Part shown: one piece after another, positions 54,352-63,591 of the stretch
Numbering within the stretch: the stretch's first letter is position 1
Layout: every line of letters begins with the position of its first letter
Assembly (NCBI RefSeq): GCF_005298175.1
Contig: NZ_SZYH01000002.1
Span: forward strand, 124,001-188,000
Direction: 5' to 3'
Length of the DNA stretch: 64,000 nucleotides
Origin: Marinobacter panjinensis
Lineage (GTDB): Bacteria > Pseudomonadota > Gammaproteobacteria > Pseudomonadales > Oleiphilaceae
Made by a program: the position numbers and the translations under genes
Notes under the pieces: model-generated
What the model saw: only the letters and a program-made list of their open reading frames with translations
What the model was told of the DNA's origin: nothing
Database searches by the model: none

Positions 54352-54666
54352 ATGATTATCCGTATCTTCATCGCACTCCTTGCCCTCAACATGATCGCTT
54401 TCGTGGTTCGCGCCGAAGCCAATGAGCGCTATTTTGCCGACGAAATGCCTGCTGAAGATATCTACCAGCTTCAGGACCAGATGTCGGGTGATTTTGAAAG
54501 CGACGAGGTAGACATGTATACCAACCTGGGCTCCCGTTTGTTGAGTCTCGGTTTCAGCCGCTCAGATTCCCGGGAAAAGACCTATGCCTCCGACCGTGCC
54601 CGGCCGGACCACGGTATTGCACTGCTTGAGGAAGGCGCCTGTCTCAACCTCAAATGGAACTTCTGA
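54352..54666 (+). CDS. Small exported protein of unknown function
   Basis: Protein of 104 residues with an N-terminal hydrophobic segment (MIIRIFIALLALNMIAFVVRAEA), a signal peptide or anchor, followed by a short acidic region (MPAEDIYQLQDQMSGDFESD). No family is recognised. The start has only a weak AGG 14 nt upstream. The preceding 255-bp gap is AT-rich and includes two TGACAAAA copies 22 bp apart (near 54214 and 54236). It is flanked by tas and the acetyl-CoA hydrolase gene on the same strand. Confidence 0.6.
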   Translation: MIIRIFIALLALNMIAFVVRAEANERYFADEMPAEDIYQLQDQMSGDFESDEVDMYTNLGSRLLSLGFSRSDSREKTYASDRARPDHGIALLEEGACLNLKWNF

Positions 54667-54833
54667 CTGGCTCCAGGACCCGCTTTCCCGCACCGCGAAC
54701 CGATTTCAGCTATTCGTCCTTGTATTAACCCTTCCGATCTGACGTTTATATGACCAGGCTCATTGCCTGAGGCGTTTTCGCATGTGATTATCCCTGTCGA
54801 AGGCATTTTCACGCACAGAAACGGAGCATGGCC

Positions 54834-57041
54834 ATGGCAAAGGAACAACCGGTAACGCTGGAAAATAGCACTGAGTGTGTGGACGAGTTGATTCGTCGGG
54901 TGGGAAAAAAGATCACGCTCGGTCTGCCTCTTGGTCTTGGCAAACCTGTCCGCTTCGTCAATGCACTGTATCAGCGCGCTAGGGACGATTCATCCATTCA
55001 GTTGCACATCGTGACTGCGTTGTCCCTGACCGCTCCGGGTGGAAGTTCGTCGCTGGAGAAGCGCTTCCTCGGGCCGTTCGCCGAGCGGCTCTACGGCCAG
55101 ATTCCGGAACTCGAGTACGCGCGGGATGTGATTCAGCAAAAGCTGCCGGATAACGTGAAAGTGTCGGAGTTCTTTTTCAAGGCAGGGTCCTTCCTCAACA
55201 ATGAGACCCAGCAGCGAAATTACGTCTGTACCAATTACACCCACGCCGTCCGTGATCTGATGGCGCTGGGTGTCAATGTGGTGGGACAGATGGTGGCGCC
55301 CCCCACGGAGCCGGAGCAACAGGGCACCTTCAGCCTGAGTTGTAATCCGGACCTGACCCTCGACCTGATTCCCTTGCTCAGGGAGCGGGAAGAGGCGGGA
55401 ATGCCGGTCGCGATCGTGGCAGAAACCAATAGCCATCTCCCCTATATGGGTAACGATGCTGCAGTGGAGCAGTCTCGTTTTGATATTGTTCTTGAGCAGG
55501 CTTCCTCTGACTATCCGCTGTTCTCGGCTCCGCAGATGTCGGTGAGTCCGGAAGATCACCTGATCGGATTCTATGCCAGCGCAATGCTGAAAGACGGCGG
55601 CACCCTCCAGGTGGGCATCGGATCGCTGGGGGCAGCGCTGGTCCACAGTACAATCCTGCGGCACACAGATAACGATCACTGGAAAAAGGTGTTTGACCAC
55701 CTCGGAATTGCCGAGCGCTTTCCGGTGGTTAATGAGTACGGCGGCACCGGCACGTTCACGAAGGGCCTGTACGGTTGCAGCGAAATGATGGTGGACGGAT
55801 TCGTCTACCTGATGGAAGCCGGAGTACTTGACCGGGAAGTATTCGACCATGCCGGCCTGCAGACGCTGATCAACCGGGGCGAGCTGGCTCACACTGTTTC
55901 GCTGGACACACTGGACGTATTGCGCCGTGAAAAACTGATTGTCTCGCCATTGCGGGCCCGCGATGTGGAGTGGCTCTGTCGTTATGGCATCTTTCATTCC
56001 GGGGTGGAGTTCAAGGGAGGGCGCCTGAGAATCAGCGACCAGTCGCTTGAACCGGACCTGGACAGTGAAGACGCCAGGCAGGCGATTGCATCGCTGGCCC
56101 TGGGGGAGAGGCTGGCCGGGGGTGTTGTCCTCCATGGCGGTTTCTATGTCGGGCCGGAACAGTTCTATCAGCGCCTGAGGGACATGCCGCCGCAGGATCG
56201 GCAGCGTATCTGCATGACCAGCGTGAACTACATCAACCATCTTTACGATCACGCCTTTGGCAATCAGCGCCTTAAGGTTGCACAGAGGGTTCACAGCCGC
56301 TTCGTCAACTCGGCAATGATGTATACCCTCAGCGGAGCCGCAGTCTCCGACGGTCTGGATGATGGTCGCGTGGTCAGTGGCGTAGGGGGGCAGTACAATT
56401 TTGTGGCCATGGCCCACGAGCTGCCGGGGGCGCGGTCTGTGCTGACTTTGAGCAGCACCCGTAATTCTGCCGGTAAAACCCTGTCCAACATCGTGTTCAG
56501 TTACGGCCACTGCACCATTCCCCGCCACCTGAGGGACATCGTGATTACCGAATATGGCATCGCGGACCTGCGTGGTCAGTCCGATGAGCAGGTATACCTG
56601 CGCCTGATCCGCATTGCCGACTCCCGGTTCCAGCAGGACTTGCTGACACAGGCCCAGAACGCCGGGAAAGTGGATGCGTCGTTCCGTTTGCCTCCAGAGT
56701 GGTGCAACAATACGCCGGAAGCGATTCAGGCCGCGATCGAGGCGGCTGGTGACAAAGAGGTATTTCCTCCGTTCCCGTTTGGCAGGGATTTTACCGATGA
56801 AGAACTGAGGTTGGGCAAGGCGTTGCAGACCCTGAAGGCCGCAACGGCAACTCGCCGTGGTAAACTGGCAACGTTATGGCGTGCAGTGAAGGCAAAGGAC
56901 GACCAGGGTCGGTACCGGTCGTTGCTGGAGCGCATGAGCCTGGACAATCCCAGAGGGCTGAAAGCCAGGCTGGATCAACGCCTGGTTATTCACGCACTGA
57001 ATCTGACTGATACACCGGAAACAGGAAACCGTACTGCCTGA
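54834..57041 (+). CDS. Acetyl-CoA hydrolase/transferase-family protein, long form
   Basis: Protein of 735 residues of the acetyl-CoA hydrolase/CoA-transferase family, longer than the usual 500-640 because of extra N-terminal and C-terminal helical segments. The C-terminal domain shows GVGGQYNFVAMAHELPGARS and the conserved VITEYGIADLRGQS, whose Glu is the likely catalytic residue. Substrate (acetyl-, succinyl- or another acyl-CoA) is uncertain. The ATG at 54834 has GGAG 7 nt upstream and is preferred over one at 54828. Its stop overlaps the FKBP gene start (TGATG). Confidence 0.85.
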   Translation: MAKEQPVTLENSTECVDELIRRVGKKITLGLPLGLGKPVRFVNALYQRARDDSSIQLHIVTALSLTAPGGSSSLEKRFLGPFAERLYGQIPELEYARDVIQQKLPDNVKVSEFFFKAGSFLNNETQQRNYVCTNYTHAVRDLMALGVNVVGQMVAPPTEPEQQGTFSLSCNPDLTLDLIPLLREREEAGMPVAIVAETNSHLPYMGNDAAVEQSRFDIVLEQASSDYPLFSAPQMSVSPEDHLIGFYASAMLKDGGTLQVGIGSLGAALVHSTILRHTDNDHWKKVFDHLGIAERFPVVNEYGGTGTFTKGLYGCSEMMVDGFVYLMEAGVLDREVFDHAGLQTLINRGELAHTVSLDTLDVLRREKLIVSPLRARDVEWLCRYGIFHSGVEFKGGRLRISDQSLEPDLDSEDARQAIASLALGERLAGGVVLHGGFYVGPEQFYQRLRDMPPQDRQRICMTSVNYINHLYDHAFGNQRLKVAQRVHSRFVNSAMMYTLSGAAVSDGLDDGRVVSGVGGQYNFVAMAHELPGARSVLTLSSTRNSAGKTLSNIVFSYGHCTIPRHLRDIVITEYGIADLRGQSDEQVYLRLIRIADSRFQQDLLTQAQNAGKVDASFRLPPEWCNNTPEAIQAAIEAAGDKEVFPPFPFGRDFTDEELRLGKALQTLKAATATRRGKLATLWRAVKAKDDQGRYRSLLERMSLDNPRGLKARLDQRLVIHALNLTDTPETGNRTA

Positions 57042-57499
57042 TGCAAAAGCCTGCCGTATTTACCGTTCATTATGTTCTCAAGAACAAAGTAGGAGAGCTG
57101 GTCGACACTTCCGAGGGCAGCGAGCCGCTGTATTTCCTGGAGGGTAGTCCGGAAATCATTGAAGGCATCCAGAAAGCGGTGAAAGACCGCAACGTAGGGG
57201 ATTGCCTGGAGGTCACCGTGCCGCCCGCCATGGCCTATGGCGAGCACAATCCGGAGCTTATCCGCACGGTGCCCCGGTCCATGTTTGAGGGCGTGGAAAA
57301 CCTGCAGGTGGGGATGAAGTTCCAGACCAATACCGGTGATACCGCACAGGTGGTCCAGGTGGTGAGTATCGACGGTAACCTGGTACGGGTCGATGCCAAT
57401 CATCCGCTGGCTGGTTTCACGCTCTACTTTGACCTGGAAATTATCGGCAAGCGGGAAGCCACGGAAGAAGAAATCAACGCCGGCCATCCCCTGAGCTGA
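57041..57499 (+). CDS. FKBP-type peptidyl-prolyl isomerase (SlyD-like)
   Basis: Cytoplasmic prolyl isomerase and chaperone of 152 residues. The FKBP core (LVDTSEGSEPLYFLEGSPEI, with IIEGIQKAVKDRNVGD) is interrupted by the insert-in-flap domain (about residues 65-125) that gives SlyD proteins chaperone activity. It lacks the long His/Cys metal-binding tail of E. coli SlyD. Its start overlaps the preceding acetyl-CoA hydrolase gene by one base. Confidence 0.88.
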   Translation: MQKPAVFTVHYVLKNKVGELVDTSEGSEPLYFLEGSPEIIEGIQKAVKDRNVGDCLEVTVPPAMAYGEHNPELIRTVPRSMFEGVENLQVGMKFQTNTGDTAQVVQVVSIDGNLVRVDANHPLAGFTLYFDLEIIGKREATEEEINAGHPLS

Positions 57500-57501
57500 C
57501 G

Positions 57502-58344
57502 TTACACCTCCGGGCCGGCAACTGCCGTCGGCCCGGCCGTTTCCCGGTTTGACAGCCGCCCGGCCTGGATCTCCCGCAGGCCTTGCTGAACGGTTTTCTG
57601 CAATTCCCTGGTTATCTCCGACACGTCGCAGCCGTCGCTCAGGGAGACTACGGGGTGGGCGATAACGCCCACTTCAACGGCCGGCTGGCGCAGCATGCGG
57701 ACCAGGTGGTGCTGAAATTCATCATCGCCGATAAACGGCGCCAGATGGTCCGGACGCCCGCTCCGCAGGTAGCCGATACTGACTGGCTGGATATCCACCC
57801 CGGCATCGGCTGCGGCGTGAAGCAGGCGGCTGTGAAACGGCAGAACCGTCATGCCTGCGGTGGTGGTACCTTCCGGGAACACCAGCACTGATTGCCCGCG
57901 AATGAGCGTGTCGGCGATTTCACGGCGTGTCTGCCCTGCCATACCACTGCCGCGCTGAATAAACAGTGTGCCGGCCTGAGCTGCCAGCCAACCGATGACC
58001 GGCCAACGACCCACTTCCGCCTTTGACAGAAATCTGAGGGGTACCATGCCGCCGAGCACCGGAATGTCGGACCAGGAAATATGATTGCTGACATAGAGCA
58101 CGGGCCTGGGGCTGAACGCACCCTGTGCCGACACGCGAAAGCCCAGGCAGCGGCTGGCACCGTTGAAGCAAAAACGGGCGAAGGGCGCGCGGTCGATCCG
58201 GCTGCGGAACAGAGCATCAGTTAACAGCAGGGCACCGGCAAGGGAGGCCGTCAGGGCCAGAAAGCCGGCAAACAGCGTGAGTCGAGTGGTCAGACGTAGC
58301 AATTCCATGGCCGGTACCCGGGTTATTATGTTGGTTCTGATCAC
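57502..58344 (-). CDS. olsA: Lyso-ornithine lipid O-acyltransferase (OlsA/PlsC family)
   Basis: Membrane acyltransferase of 280 residues with the catalytic HX4D (NHISWSD) and FPEGTTT motifs and one N-terminal helix (about 15-40). In gammaproteobacterial olsBA pairs this enzyme adds the second acyl chain to lyso-ornithine lipid, though some family members also act on lysophosphatidate. The start is GTG at 58344, directly after the olsB stop, with AGGG upstream; an ATG at 58308 lacks a ribosome-binding site. Convergent with the FKBP gene, 2 bp apart. Confidence 0.82.
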   Translation of the reverse strand: MIRTNIITRVPAMELLRLTTRLTLFAGFLALTASLAGALLLTDALFRSRIDRAPFARFCFNGASRCLGFRVSAQGAFSPRPVLYVSNHISWSDIPVLGGMVPLRFLSKAEVGRWPVIGWLAAQAGTLFIQRGSGMAGQTRREIADTLIRGQSVLVFPEGTTTAGMTVLPFHSRLLHAAADAGVDIQPVSIGYLRSGRPDHLAPFIGDDEFQHHLVRMLRQPAVEVGVIAHPVVSLSDGCDVSEITRELQKTVQQGLREIQAGRLSNRETAGPTAVAGPEV

Positions 58345-59109
58345 TTACTGGCCCTGTTTACGCATGAAGTGGCGGCTGTAGCGGCTGGCCAGATTGTTGA
58401 CATCCAGCACCACCAGCAGGTCTGCGCAACGGAAATCCGGGTCCCAGCACGGCTCTCCGCACACACGGGCACCGAGCCGCATATAGGCCCTGATCAGCGC
58501 CGGCACATCGACCGGCCGGTCCTCACTGACGGCGTGGGTAAGGTGGGGCAGCGCCCGCAACGGGGTTACCCGGTATTCTTCGTTGGCCAGGAATTCGCGT
58601 TGCAGGTAGCGCGCTATCCGCCAGGCTTTCAGGCCACCATCAGACATGCCGATACTGGCACAGCCAATCAGATAGTCCACATTCCGCGACACCAGGTATT
58701 CCGCCACCGAAGCCCACAACAGGCTGATGGTGGCACCGGTGCGGTAGTCGGGGTGTACACAGGTACGCCCGAGTTCGGCAACGGTTCCCGGAAGCTGATA
58801 CAGCGAAGAAAGTTCGAATTCACCCTCGGAATAGAAGCCGCCGGCCTGCAGGGCCTTGCTGTGATGAAGTACTCGCGTGGTCGCTACCAGCTCGCCGGTG
58901 TTGTCGTCTGTGACGACCAGATGGTCGCAGAATGGGTCAAACTCGTCCGCATCGATTCCGGGAACTGCGGCACCCAGATCCGAACCATACTCTTCCGAAA
59001 ATACGTCATATCGCAATCTTTGCGCGGATTCGACTAGATCCGGCTGCCGGGTGATTATGGTTTTAAGCCGGCGGGGCGGGCGGGATAGGCGGGCTGTCTG
59101 GGCGTTCAT
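58345..59109 (-). CDS. olsB: L-ornithine N-acyltransferase (OlsB-like GNAT)
   Basis: GNAT-type acyltransferase of 254 residues that transfers a 3-hydroxyacyl group from ACP to ornithine, the first step of ornithine-lipid synthesis. Conserved features are QRLRYDVFSEEYG near the N-terminus and ELGRTCVHPDYRTGATISLL with ASIGMSDGG. The ATG at 59109 follows GAGG at about 10 nt. Coupled to olsA with no intergenic gap. A Pho-box-like promoter region lies upstream at 59157-59195. Confidence 0.87.
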   Translation of the reverse strand: MNAQTARLSRPPRRLKTIITRQPDLVESAQRLRYDVFSEEYGSDLGAAVPGIDADEFDPFCDHLVVTDDNTGELVATTRVLHHSKALQAGGFYSEGEFELSSLYQLPGTVAELGRTCVHPDYRTGATISLLWASVAEYLVSRNVDYLIGCASIGMSDGGLKAWRIARYLQREFLANEEYRVTPLRALPHLTHAVSEDRPVDVPALIRAYMRLGARVCGEPCWDPDFRCADLLVVLDVNNLASRYSRHFMRKQGQ

Positions 59110-59408
59110 GGCTATGCCTCTTTGGGTCCTCTTTTGGACAAGGCTATGAATTCGGTGTGACATCGAAATGAACCGCGGGTGACAACTTTGTGACACCGGC
59201 CGGGGCAGGAACTAGACTGTGACGTTTGTCACGGGCTGTAACGAACGGGCGCTTCCATGTATATTTCTGAATAGCATGTATAATTGCTGTTACAGGAGGT
59301 AGTCTGTATTGTCAGTTGCGTGGCAGATCTTCTGACATACGATTCTTCTCCGGCCAGGTGGGGTGAACCTGGCCGGAAGCTTCAAAAACCGGAAAAACAA
59401 AATCAGAG
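59110..59408. other. 299-bp divergent region between olsB and the RstA-like regulator
   Basis: No gene is visible. It contains the Pho-box-like repeats (59157-59195) and a further inverted repeat GTGAC (59219-59223)/GTCAC (59228-59232). The remaining DNA carries the promoter of the two-component operon, which is not clearly recognisable. Confidence 0.55.
59157..59195 (-). promoter_or_regulatory. Candidate Pho box upstream of olsBA
   Basis: On the minus strand TGTCAC occurs at 59195, 59184 and 59162, i.e. spaced 11 and 22 bp, with an imperfect copy in the intervening 11-bp slot. The first two read TGTCACAAAGTTGTCAC, matching most positions of the E. coli Pho box. It lies 48-86 bp upstream of olsB and points toward it. 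Ornithine-lipid genes are PhoB-controlled in several bacteria. A weak -10 (TTCATA) follows at 59150-59145. Confidence 0.6.
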
Positions 59409-60146
59409 ATGGACGGCGTGGAACAGACGAACGAAAGTTGGCGGATTCTTATAGTCGAAGATGATGAGAGACTGGCGGAGCTGACCAGGGAGTATCTGGA
59501 AGGCAATGGTCTGACGGTCGCTCTTGAAACCCACGGTGGCAAAGCGGTAGAGCGTATCCGTCAGGAGCAGCCTGATCTGGTCGTGCTTGATCTTATGTTG
59601 CCCGGCGAAGACGGGCTTTCGATCTGCAGGCGTGCCCGGCCATTCTATCCCGGCCCCATCATCATGCTCACTGCCCGCACGGACGACCTTGACCAGGTGC
59701 TCGGCCTGGAAATGGGCGCCGATGATTACATTGGCAAACCGGTTCAGCCCAGGGTGTTGCTGGCAAGAATCCGTGCCCTGCTGCGGCGAGTCACCGAAAA
59801 CAGTTCGGCGGCTGCCGAAGAGGGCAGTGGCGAGGAACCTGTCAGGTTGCAGTTCAATGACCTGATTGTCGATCGCTCCATGCGCGAGGCGTGGCTGAAC
59901 GATGACAGCATTGATTTGACCAGTGCAGAGTTTGACCTGCTGTGGTTGCTGGCCAGTAACGCCGGCCGCGTTCTCAGCCGTGAGGAGATTTTTACCGCGC
60001 TGAGAGGGATCGAGTACGATGGCCAGGACCGTTCGATCGACGTCCGGGTTTCGCGGATACGGCCAAAAATTGGTGATGATCCCATTCATCCGAGGCGCAT
60101 CAAAACCGTACGCAGCAAAGGCTATCTGTTCGTAAAGGAAGCCTGA
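59409..60146 (+). CDS. OmpR-family response regulator (RstA-like)
   Basis: Transcriptional regulator of 245 residues: receiver domain with phospho-Asp near residue 61 (VLDLMLPGEDG) and the conserved Thr (MLTARTDD) and Lys (IGKPVQ), followed by a C-terminal winged helix (LTSAEFDLLWLLASNAGRVL, RSIDVRVSRIRPKIG). It resembles RstA more than PhoB or OmpR. It forms an operon with the kinase gene 58 bp downstream. Located divergently from olsB, it could control that promoter; members of this family also bind 11-bp direct repeats. Confidence 0.87.
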   Translation: MDGVEQTNESWRILIVEDDERLAELTREYLEGNGLTVALETHGGKAVERIRQEQPDLVVLDLMLPGEDGLSICRRARPFYPGPIIMLTARTDDLDQVLGLEMGADDYIGKPVQPRVLLARIRALLRRVTENSSAAAEEGSGEEPVRLQFNDLIVDRSMREAWLNDDSIDLTSAEFDLLWLLASNAGRVLSREEIFTALRGIEYDGQDRSIDVRVSRIRPKIGDDPIHPRRIKTVRSKGYLFVKEA

Positions 60147-60204
60147 CTGTTCAGTCTCTGGCGCTGGCCCGTCCGGGCTGGCGTTCATTGCCAGGGTTAT
60201 CGCA

Positions 60205-61779
60205 ATGCCCCTCAAGTTTTTTCTCAAGCTTTATGCCCGCCTGATTGGCCTGACCTTTCTGATTCTCCTGCTTTGTGCCGCACTTTTTCTGGGTGTGAAT
60301 TCTGTACGGGAGCAGTTCTGGCAGGAACGGTTTTCGGGGTCTTTGCTGCGCTGGATCGCAGCTACTCCCTATCCGGAACAGCAATACCACTGGCTTGAGT
60401 CATTTTATGATCTCCGGGTAACCCCTCCCGGTGACCTGCCGTTCTCTGAGGTTATTATGGAGCGGCTTGCCTATGGCCAGGTGGTGGCGCTGGAAACCAG
60501 CATCGGTCAGCAGGTAATGATTCAGGATGGTCAGGGCCGAATTCTCGACCTGCGATTCCGGGATATCTACAGCGATGTTGCCGAGGCAACGGCGCTGATT
60601 GCCCGCATCCACCTTGACGACATGCCGGCAGAAGGCCGGGAAGACGCCATGGTGCAGATCTCTGAAGCGCTGGCGGTGGAAATGGACCCTGTTCAGGATC
60701 AGTCAAAACTCCCTGATTCGGATGTTCTCGAGCGTGTTTCCGAGCGAGGCATCTCGCTCTATCATCACCCCTCGCAGGACCGGGCTCATGTACTTCTTCG
60801 CCTCGACGATGGCACCCTGGTGGATCTGGCAATGCCGTCGCCGTTCAATCCCTGGGCCTGGCCAGTAGTGCTGCTGCTACTGGTCGTAGCGGGCAGTGTA
60901 CTGGCGCTGGCGCTTTATCTCGCCCTGAGGGATGTAGACAGCAACCTCCGCGCCGTGGAGTCCGTCGCCATCCGCATTGCCCGTGGGGAAATGGGTGCTC
61001 GAGTCGATGCCGGCGACAGCCGCCTGGTTTCCCGGTTGGCGGCAGCCTTCAACAGCATGGCGGAGCATATCCAGAGGTTGGTGGGCGTGCAGCGGGAAAT
61101 GATCCATGCGGTGTCCCACGAATTGAGAACGCCGGTGGCGCGCATTCGTTTTGGCGTCCAGATGATTGAGAGTGCCAGCAGTCCGGAAGCGTTGCAGAAG
61201 CAGCTCGACGGCATCGATGGTGATATCCAGGAACTGGATGAGCTGATTGACGAGATACTGACCTACGCACGGCTGGAGCAGGGCGGGCCGGTCTTCGCCC
61301 TACAGGAAACATCGGTGTCGGACATCGTTCGCCAGGTGGTGAGCGAACAGCAGATGACCCGCCCTGAGTACAGCATTGAGGCGGATATCGACGAAGAGTC
61401 AGAACGCTGGTCGCTGTCGGATGTGGAGCCCCGGTACCTGCATCGGGCGGTTCAGAATCTGGTGGGGAATGCCGCTCGTTATGCCACGCGGAATGTCAGG
61501 GTCCACTGCCAGTTTGATGAAGATAATTGCCGTATCGATGTCGAGGACGACGGTCCCGGCATTCCGGAGGAGGACTGGGAGAAGGTGTTTACGGCCTTTG
61601 CCCGGCTTGATGACAGCCGAACCCGGACGTCCGGTGGTTATGGTCTTGGCCTGTCCATTGTGAGAAGAATTCTGTACTGGCACGGCGGCCAGGCATTTGT
61701 CAGCCGCAGTGATGAGCTGGGCGGTGCCCGATTCAGCCTGGTGTGGCCCCGCAAGAAGCCGACCGAACACAGCCTGTGA
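60205..61779 (+). CDS. RstB-like sensor histidine kinase
   Basis: Membrane histidine kinase of 524 residues. Helix one is near 10-32, a periplasmic domain of about 170 residues follows, then helix two near 215-240, a HAMP domain, and the kinase core with H-box VSHELRTPVARIRFGVQM and ATP-binding motifs (GNAARYA, VEDDGPGIPEE, GGYGLGLSIVRRI). Partner of the regulator gene upstream. The signal is unknown; acidic pH or divalent cations are precedents for RstB. Confidence 0.9.
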   Translation: MPLKFFLKLYARLIGLTFLILLLCAALFLGVNSVREQFWQERFSGSLLRWIAATPYPEQQYHWLESFYDLRVTPPGDLPFSEVIMERLAYGQVVALETSIGQQVMIQDGQGRILDLRFRDIYSDVAEATALIARIHLDDMPAEGREDAMVQISEALAVEMDPVQDQSKLPDSDVLERVSERGISLYHHPSQDRAHVLLRLDDGTLVDLAMPSPFNPWAWPVVLLLLVVAGSVLALALYLALRDVDSNLRAVESVAIRIARGEMGARVDAGDSRLVSRLAAAFNSMAEHIQRLVGVQREMIHAVSHELRTPVARIRFGVQMIESASSPEALQKQLDGIDGDIQELDELIDEILTYARLEQGGPVFALQETSVSDIVRQVVSEQQMTRPEYSIEADIDEESERWSLSDVEPRYLHRAVQNLVGNAARYATRNVRVHCQFDEDNCRIDVEDDGPGIPEEDWEKVFTAFARLDDSRTRTSGGYGLGLSIVRRILYWHGGQAFVSRSDELGGARFSLVWPRKKPTEHSL

Positions 61780-62089
61780 ACGGTTTTGTGACGGGTTTCT
61801 CGTCGCCTAACCGGATGTAACAAACCAGCAACACAACCACAACTGACGCCCCGGGTGATCAGCGGGATACTGATCGTGTAAGGGATGACTTTTGAGGTTG
61901 CAGTTCTTACGAACTTTCCTTGTTTCATTCGTCATTTGAGGGCCGGTTTTCCGGCCCTTTTTTTTATGGTTGTTTTCCCTGTTATTTTCTCCGTCTCCAT
62001 GGTGTCCTGCCCATAGCGTTCTCCCCGATCCTTTGAGAAGATGCTGCATCAACAAGAATGATGCTGTTCAAGCTGAAAGGACGCCTGAT
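61780..62089. other. 310-bp intergenic region before glpK
   Basis: No gene is seen. It contains the strong terminator at 61940-61965 and an expected glpK promoter. Two GATGCTG copies (near 62040 and 62062) lie about 25-50 bp before the glpK start and might be regulatory. Confidence 0.5.
61940..61965 (+). terminator. Rho-independent terminator after the RstAB-like operon
   Basis: GGGCCGG pairs perfectly with CCGGCCC around a TTTT loop and is followed by eight T residues. It lies about 160 bp after the kinase stop codon. Confidence 0.92.
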
Positions 62090-63571
62090 ATGACCCAGTA
62101 CCTGCTTGCCATCGACCAAGGGACCACCAGCTCCCGAGCCATTGTATTCGACGCATCCGGCACCTCTGTCGCTACCGCGCAACAGGAATTTCACCAGTAT
62201 TTTCCCAAAGACGGCCAGGTTGAGCATGACGCCCGGGAAATCTGGGACAGCACCCTGGCGGTCTGCCGGGAAGCGCTCAAAGAGTCGGGCGTTGATGCCT
62301 CGGAGCTGGCGGGTATCGGCATCACCAACCAGCGCGAGACCACCGTCATCTGGGACCGGAAAACCGGTGAACCCATTCATCACGCCATTGTCTGGCAGGA
62401 TCGTCGCACGGCATCCGTCTGTGCAAAACTCAAATCCGATGGTCATGAAAACACCGTGGTTGATCGCACCGGCCTGCTAATTGACCCCTATTTTTCAGCC
62501 ACCAAGATTGCCTGGATTCTGGATAACGTTGAGGGGGCGAGGGCCAGAGCTGATGCCGGGGAACTCGCCTTCGGCACCGTTGACAGCTGGCTGCTGTGGA
62601 ATCTTACCAATGGCCGTTCCCACCGCACCGACGCCACCAACGCCTCCCGCACTGCACTGTTCAATATTCACGAGCAGCAATGGGATGAGGAATTGCTGGC
62701 GCTGTTTCGGGTTCCCTCGGCGTTGCTGCCGGAGGTGCTGGATTCTGCGGCGGACTTCGGCGTCACCGATGAACACTGGCTGGGCGCCCCCGTGCAGGTA
62801 GCGGGTATTGCCGGTGACCAGCATGCGGCACTGGTAGGCCAGGCCTGCTTTGAACCTGGCATGGCGAAAAGCACCTACGGAACCGGCTGCTTCCTGATGC
62901 TGAACACCGGAGAGAAAGCACTGCGTTCGGAGAACCGGCTGTTGACAACCATGGCCTATCGCCTCAATGGCAAGCCCTGCTATGCCATAGAAGGCAGCAT
63001 ATTCGTCGCCGGCGCTGCCATGCAGTGGTTGCGTGACGGGCTACGGCTGATCAAGCACGCCAGTGAGTCGTCTGCCCATGCCGCTGAAGTGGGCGTGGAC
63101 AATCCGGTCTACCTTGTGCCGGCGTTCACCGGGCTTGGTGCACCCCACTGGGACCCCCACGCCCGCGGTGCGATTATGGGACTGACCCGGGATACCGGTA
63201 TCGCCGAAATTGTTACCGCTGGCCTGCAGTCCGTGTGCTATCAGACCAAGGATCTGATACGGGCAATCCTGAACGATGGCGCGTCCCTGCAGGCATTGCG
63301 AGTGGATGGCGGTATGGTGGTGAATGACTGGGTGATGCAGTTTCTGGCGGACATTCTCAACGTCTCGGTGGACCGCCCCAGGGTAACGGAAACCACAGCC
63401 CTGGGGGCAGCTTACCTGGCTGGCCTGCAAACCGGCGTGTACCAGAGTCTGGAGGAGATAGCGCAGCTGTGGGAGCGGGAACGCCGTTTTGAGCCGGAGA
63501 TGCGGCCGGCCCTGAGGGAGAAACTCTATGCCGGATGGCTGGACTCGGTTGAGCGGGTCTGTAATAACTGA
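62090..63571 (+). CDS. glpK: Glycerol kinase
   Basis: Phosphorylates glycerol to sn-glycerol 3-phosphate. It has 493 residues with the N-terminal phosphate motif [30 protein letters not shown] and the ATP-binding [29 protein letters not shown] near the end is conserved. The ATG at 62090 follows AAAGGA. No glpF or glpD is adjacent within the window. Confidence 0.95.
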   Translation: MTQYLLAIDQGTTSSRAIVFDASGTSVATAQQEFHQYFPKDGQVEHDAREIWDSTLAVCREALKESGVDASELAGIGITNQRETTVIWDRKTGEPIHHAIVWQDRRTASVCAKLKSDGHENTVVDRTGLLIDPYFSATKIAWILDNVEGARARADAGELAFGTVDSWLLWNLTNGRSHRTDATNASRTALFNIHEQQWDEELLALFRVPSALLPEVLDSAADFGVTDEHWLGAPVQVAGIAGDQHAALVGQACFEPGMAKSTYGTGCFLMLNTGEKALRSENRLLTTMAYRLNGKPCYAIEGSIFVAGAAMQWLRDGLRLIKHASESSAHAAEVGVDNPVYLVPAFTGLGAPHWDPHARGAIMGLTRDTGIAEIVTAGLQSVCYQTKDLIRAILNDGASLQALRVDGGMVVNDWVMQFLADILNVSVDRPRVTETTALGAAYLAGLQTGVYQSLEEIAQLWERERRFEPEMRPALREKLYAGWLDSVERVCNN

Positions 63572-63591
63572 ACCGGTGCAGCTTGGCTGGT

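Noticed and set aside
59409..60146. Calling the regulator PhoB
   Set aside because: Its receiver and winged-helix sequences look RstA-like, and the partner kinase has a large RstB-like periplasmic domain unlike PhoR.
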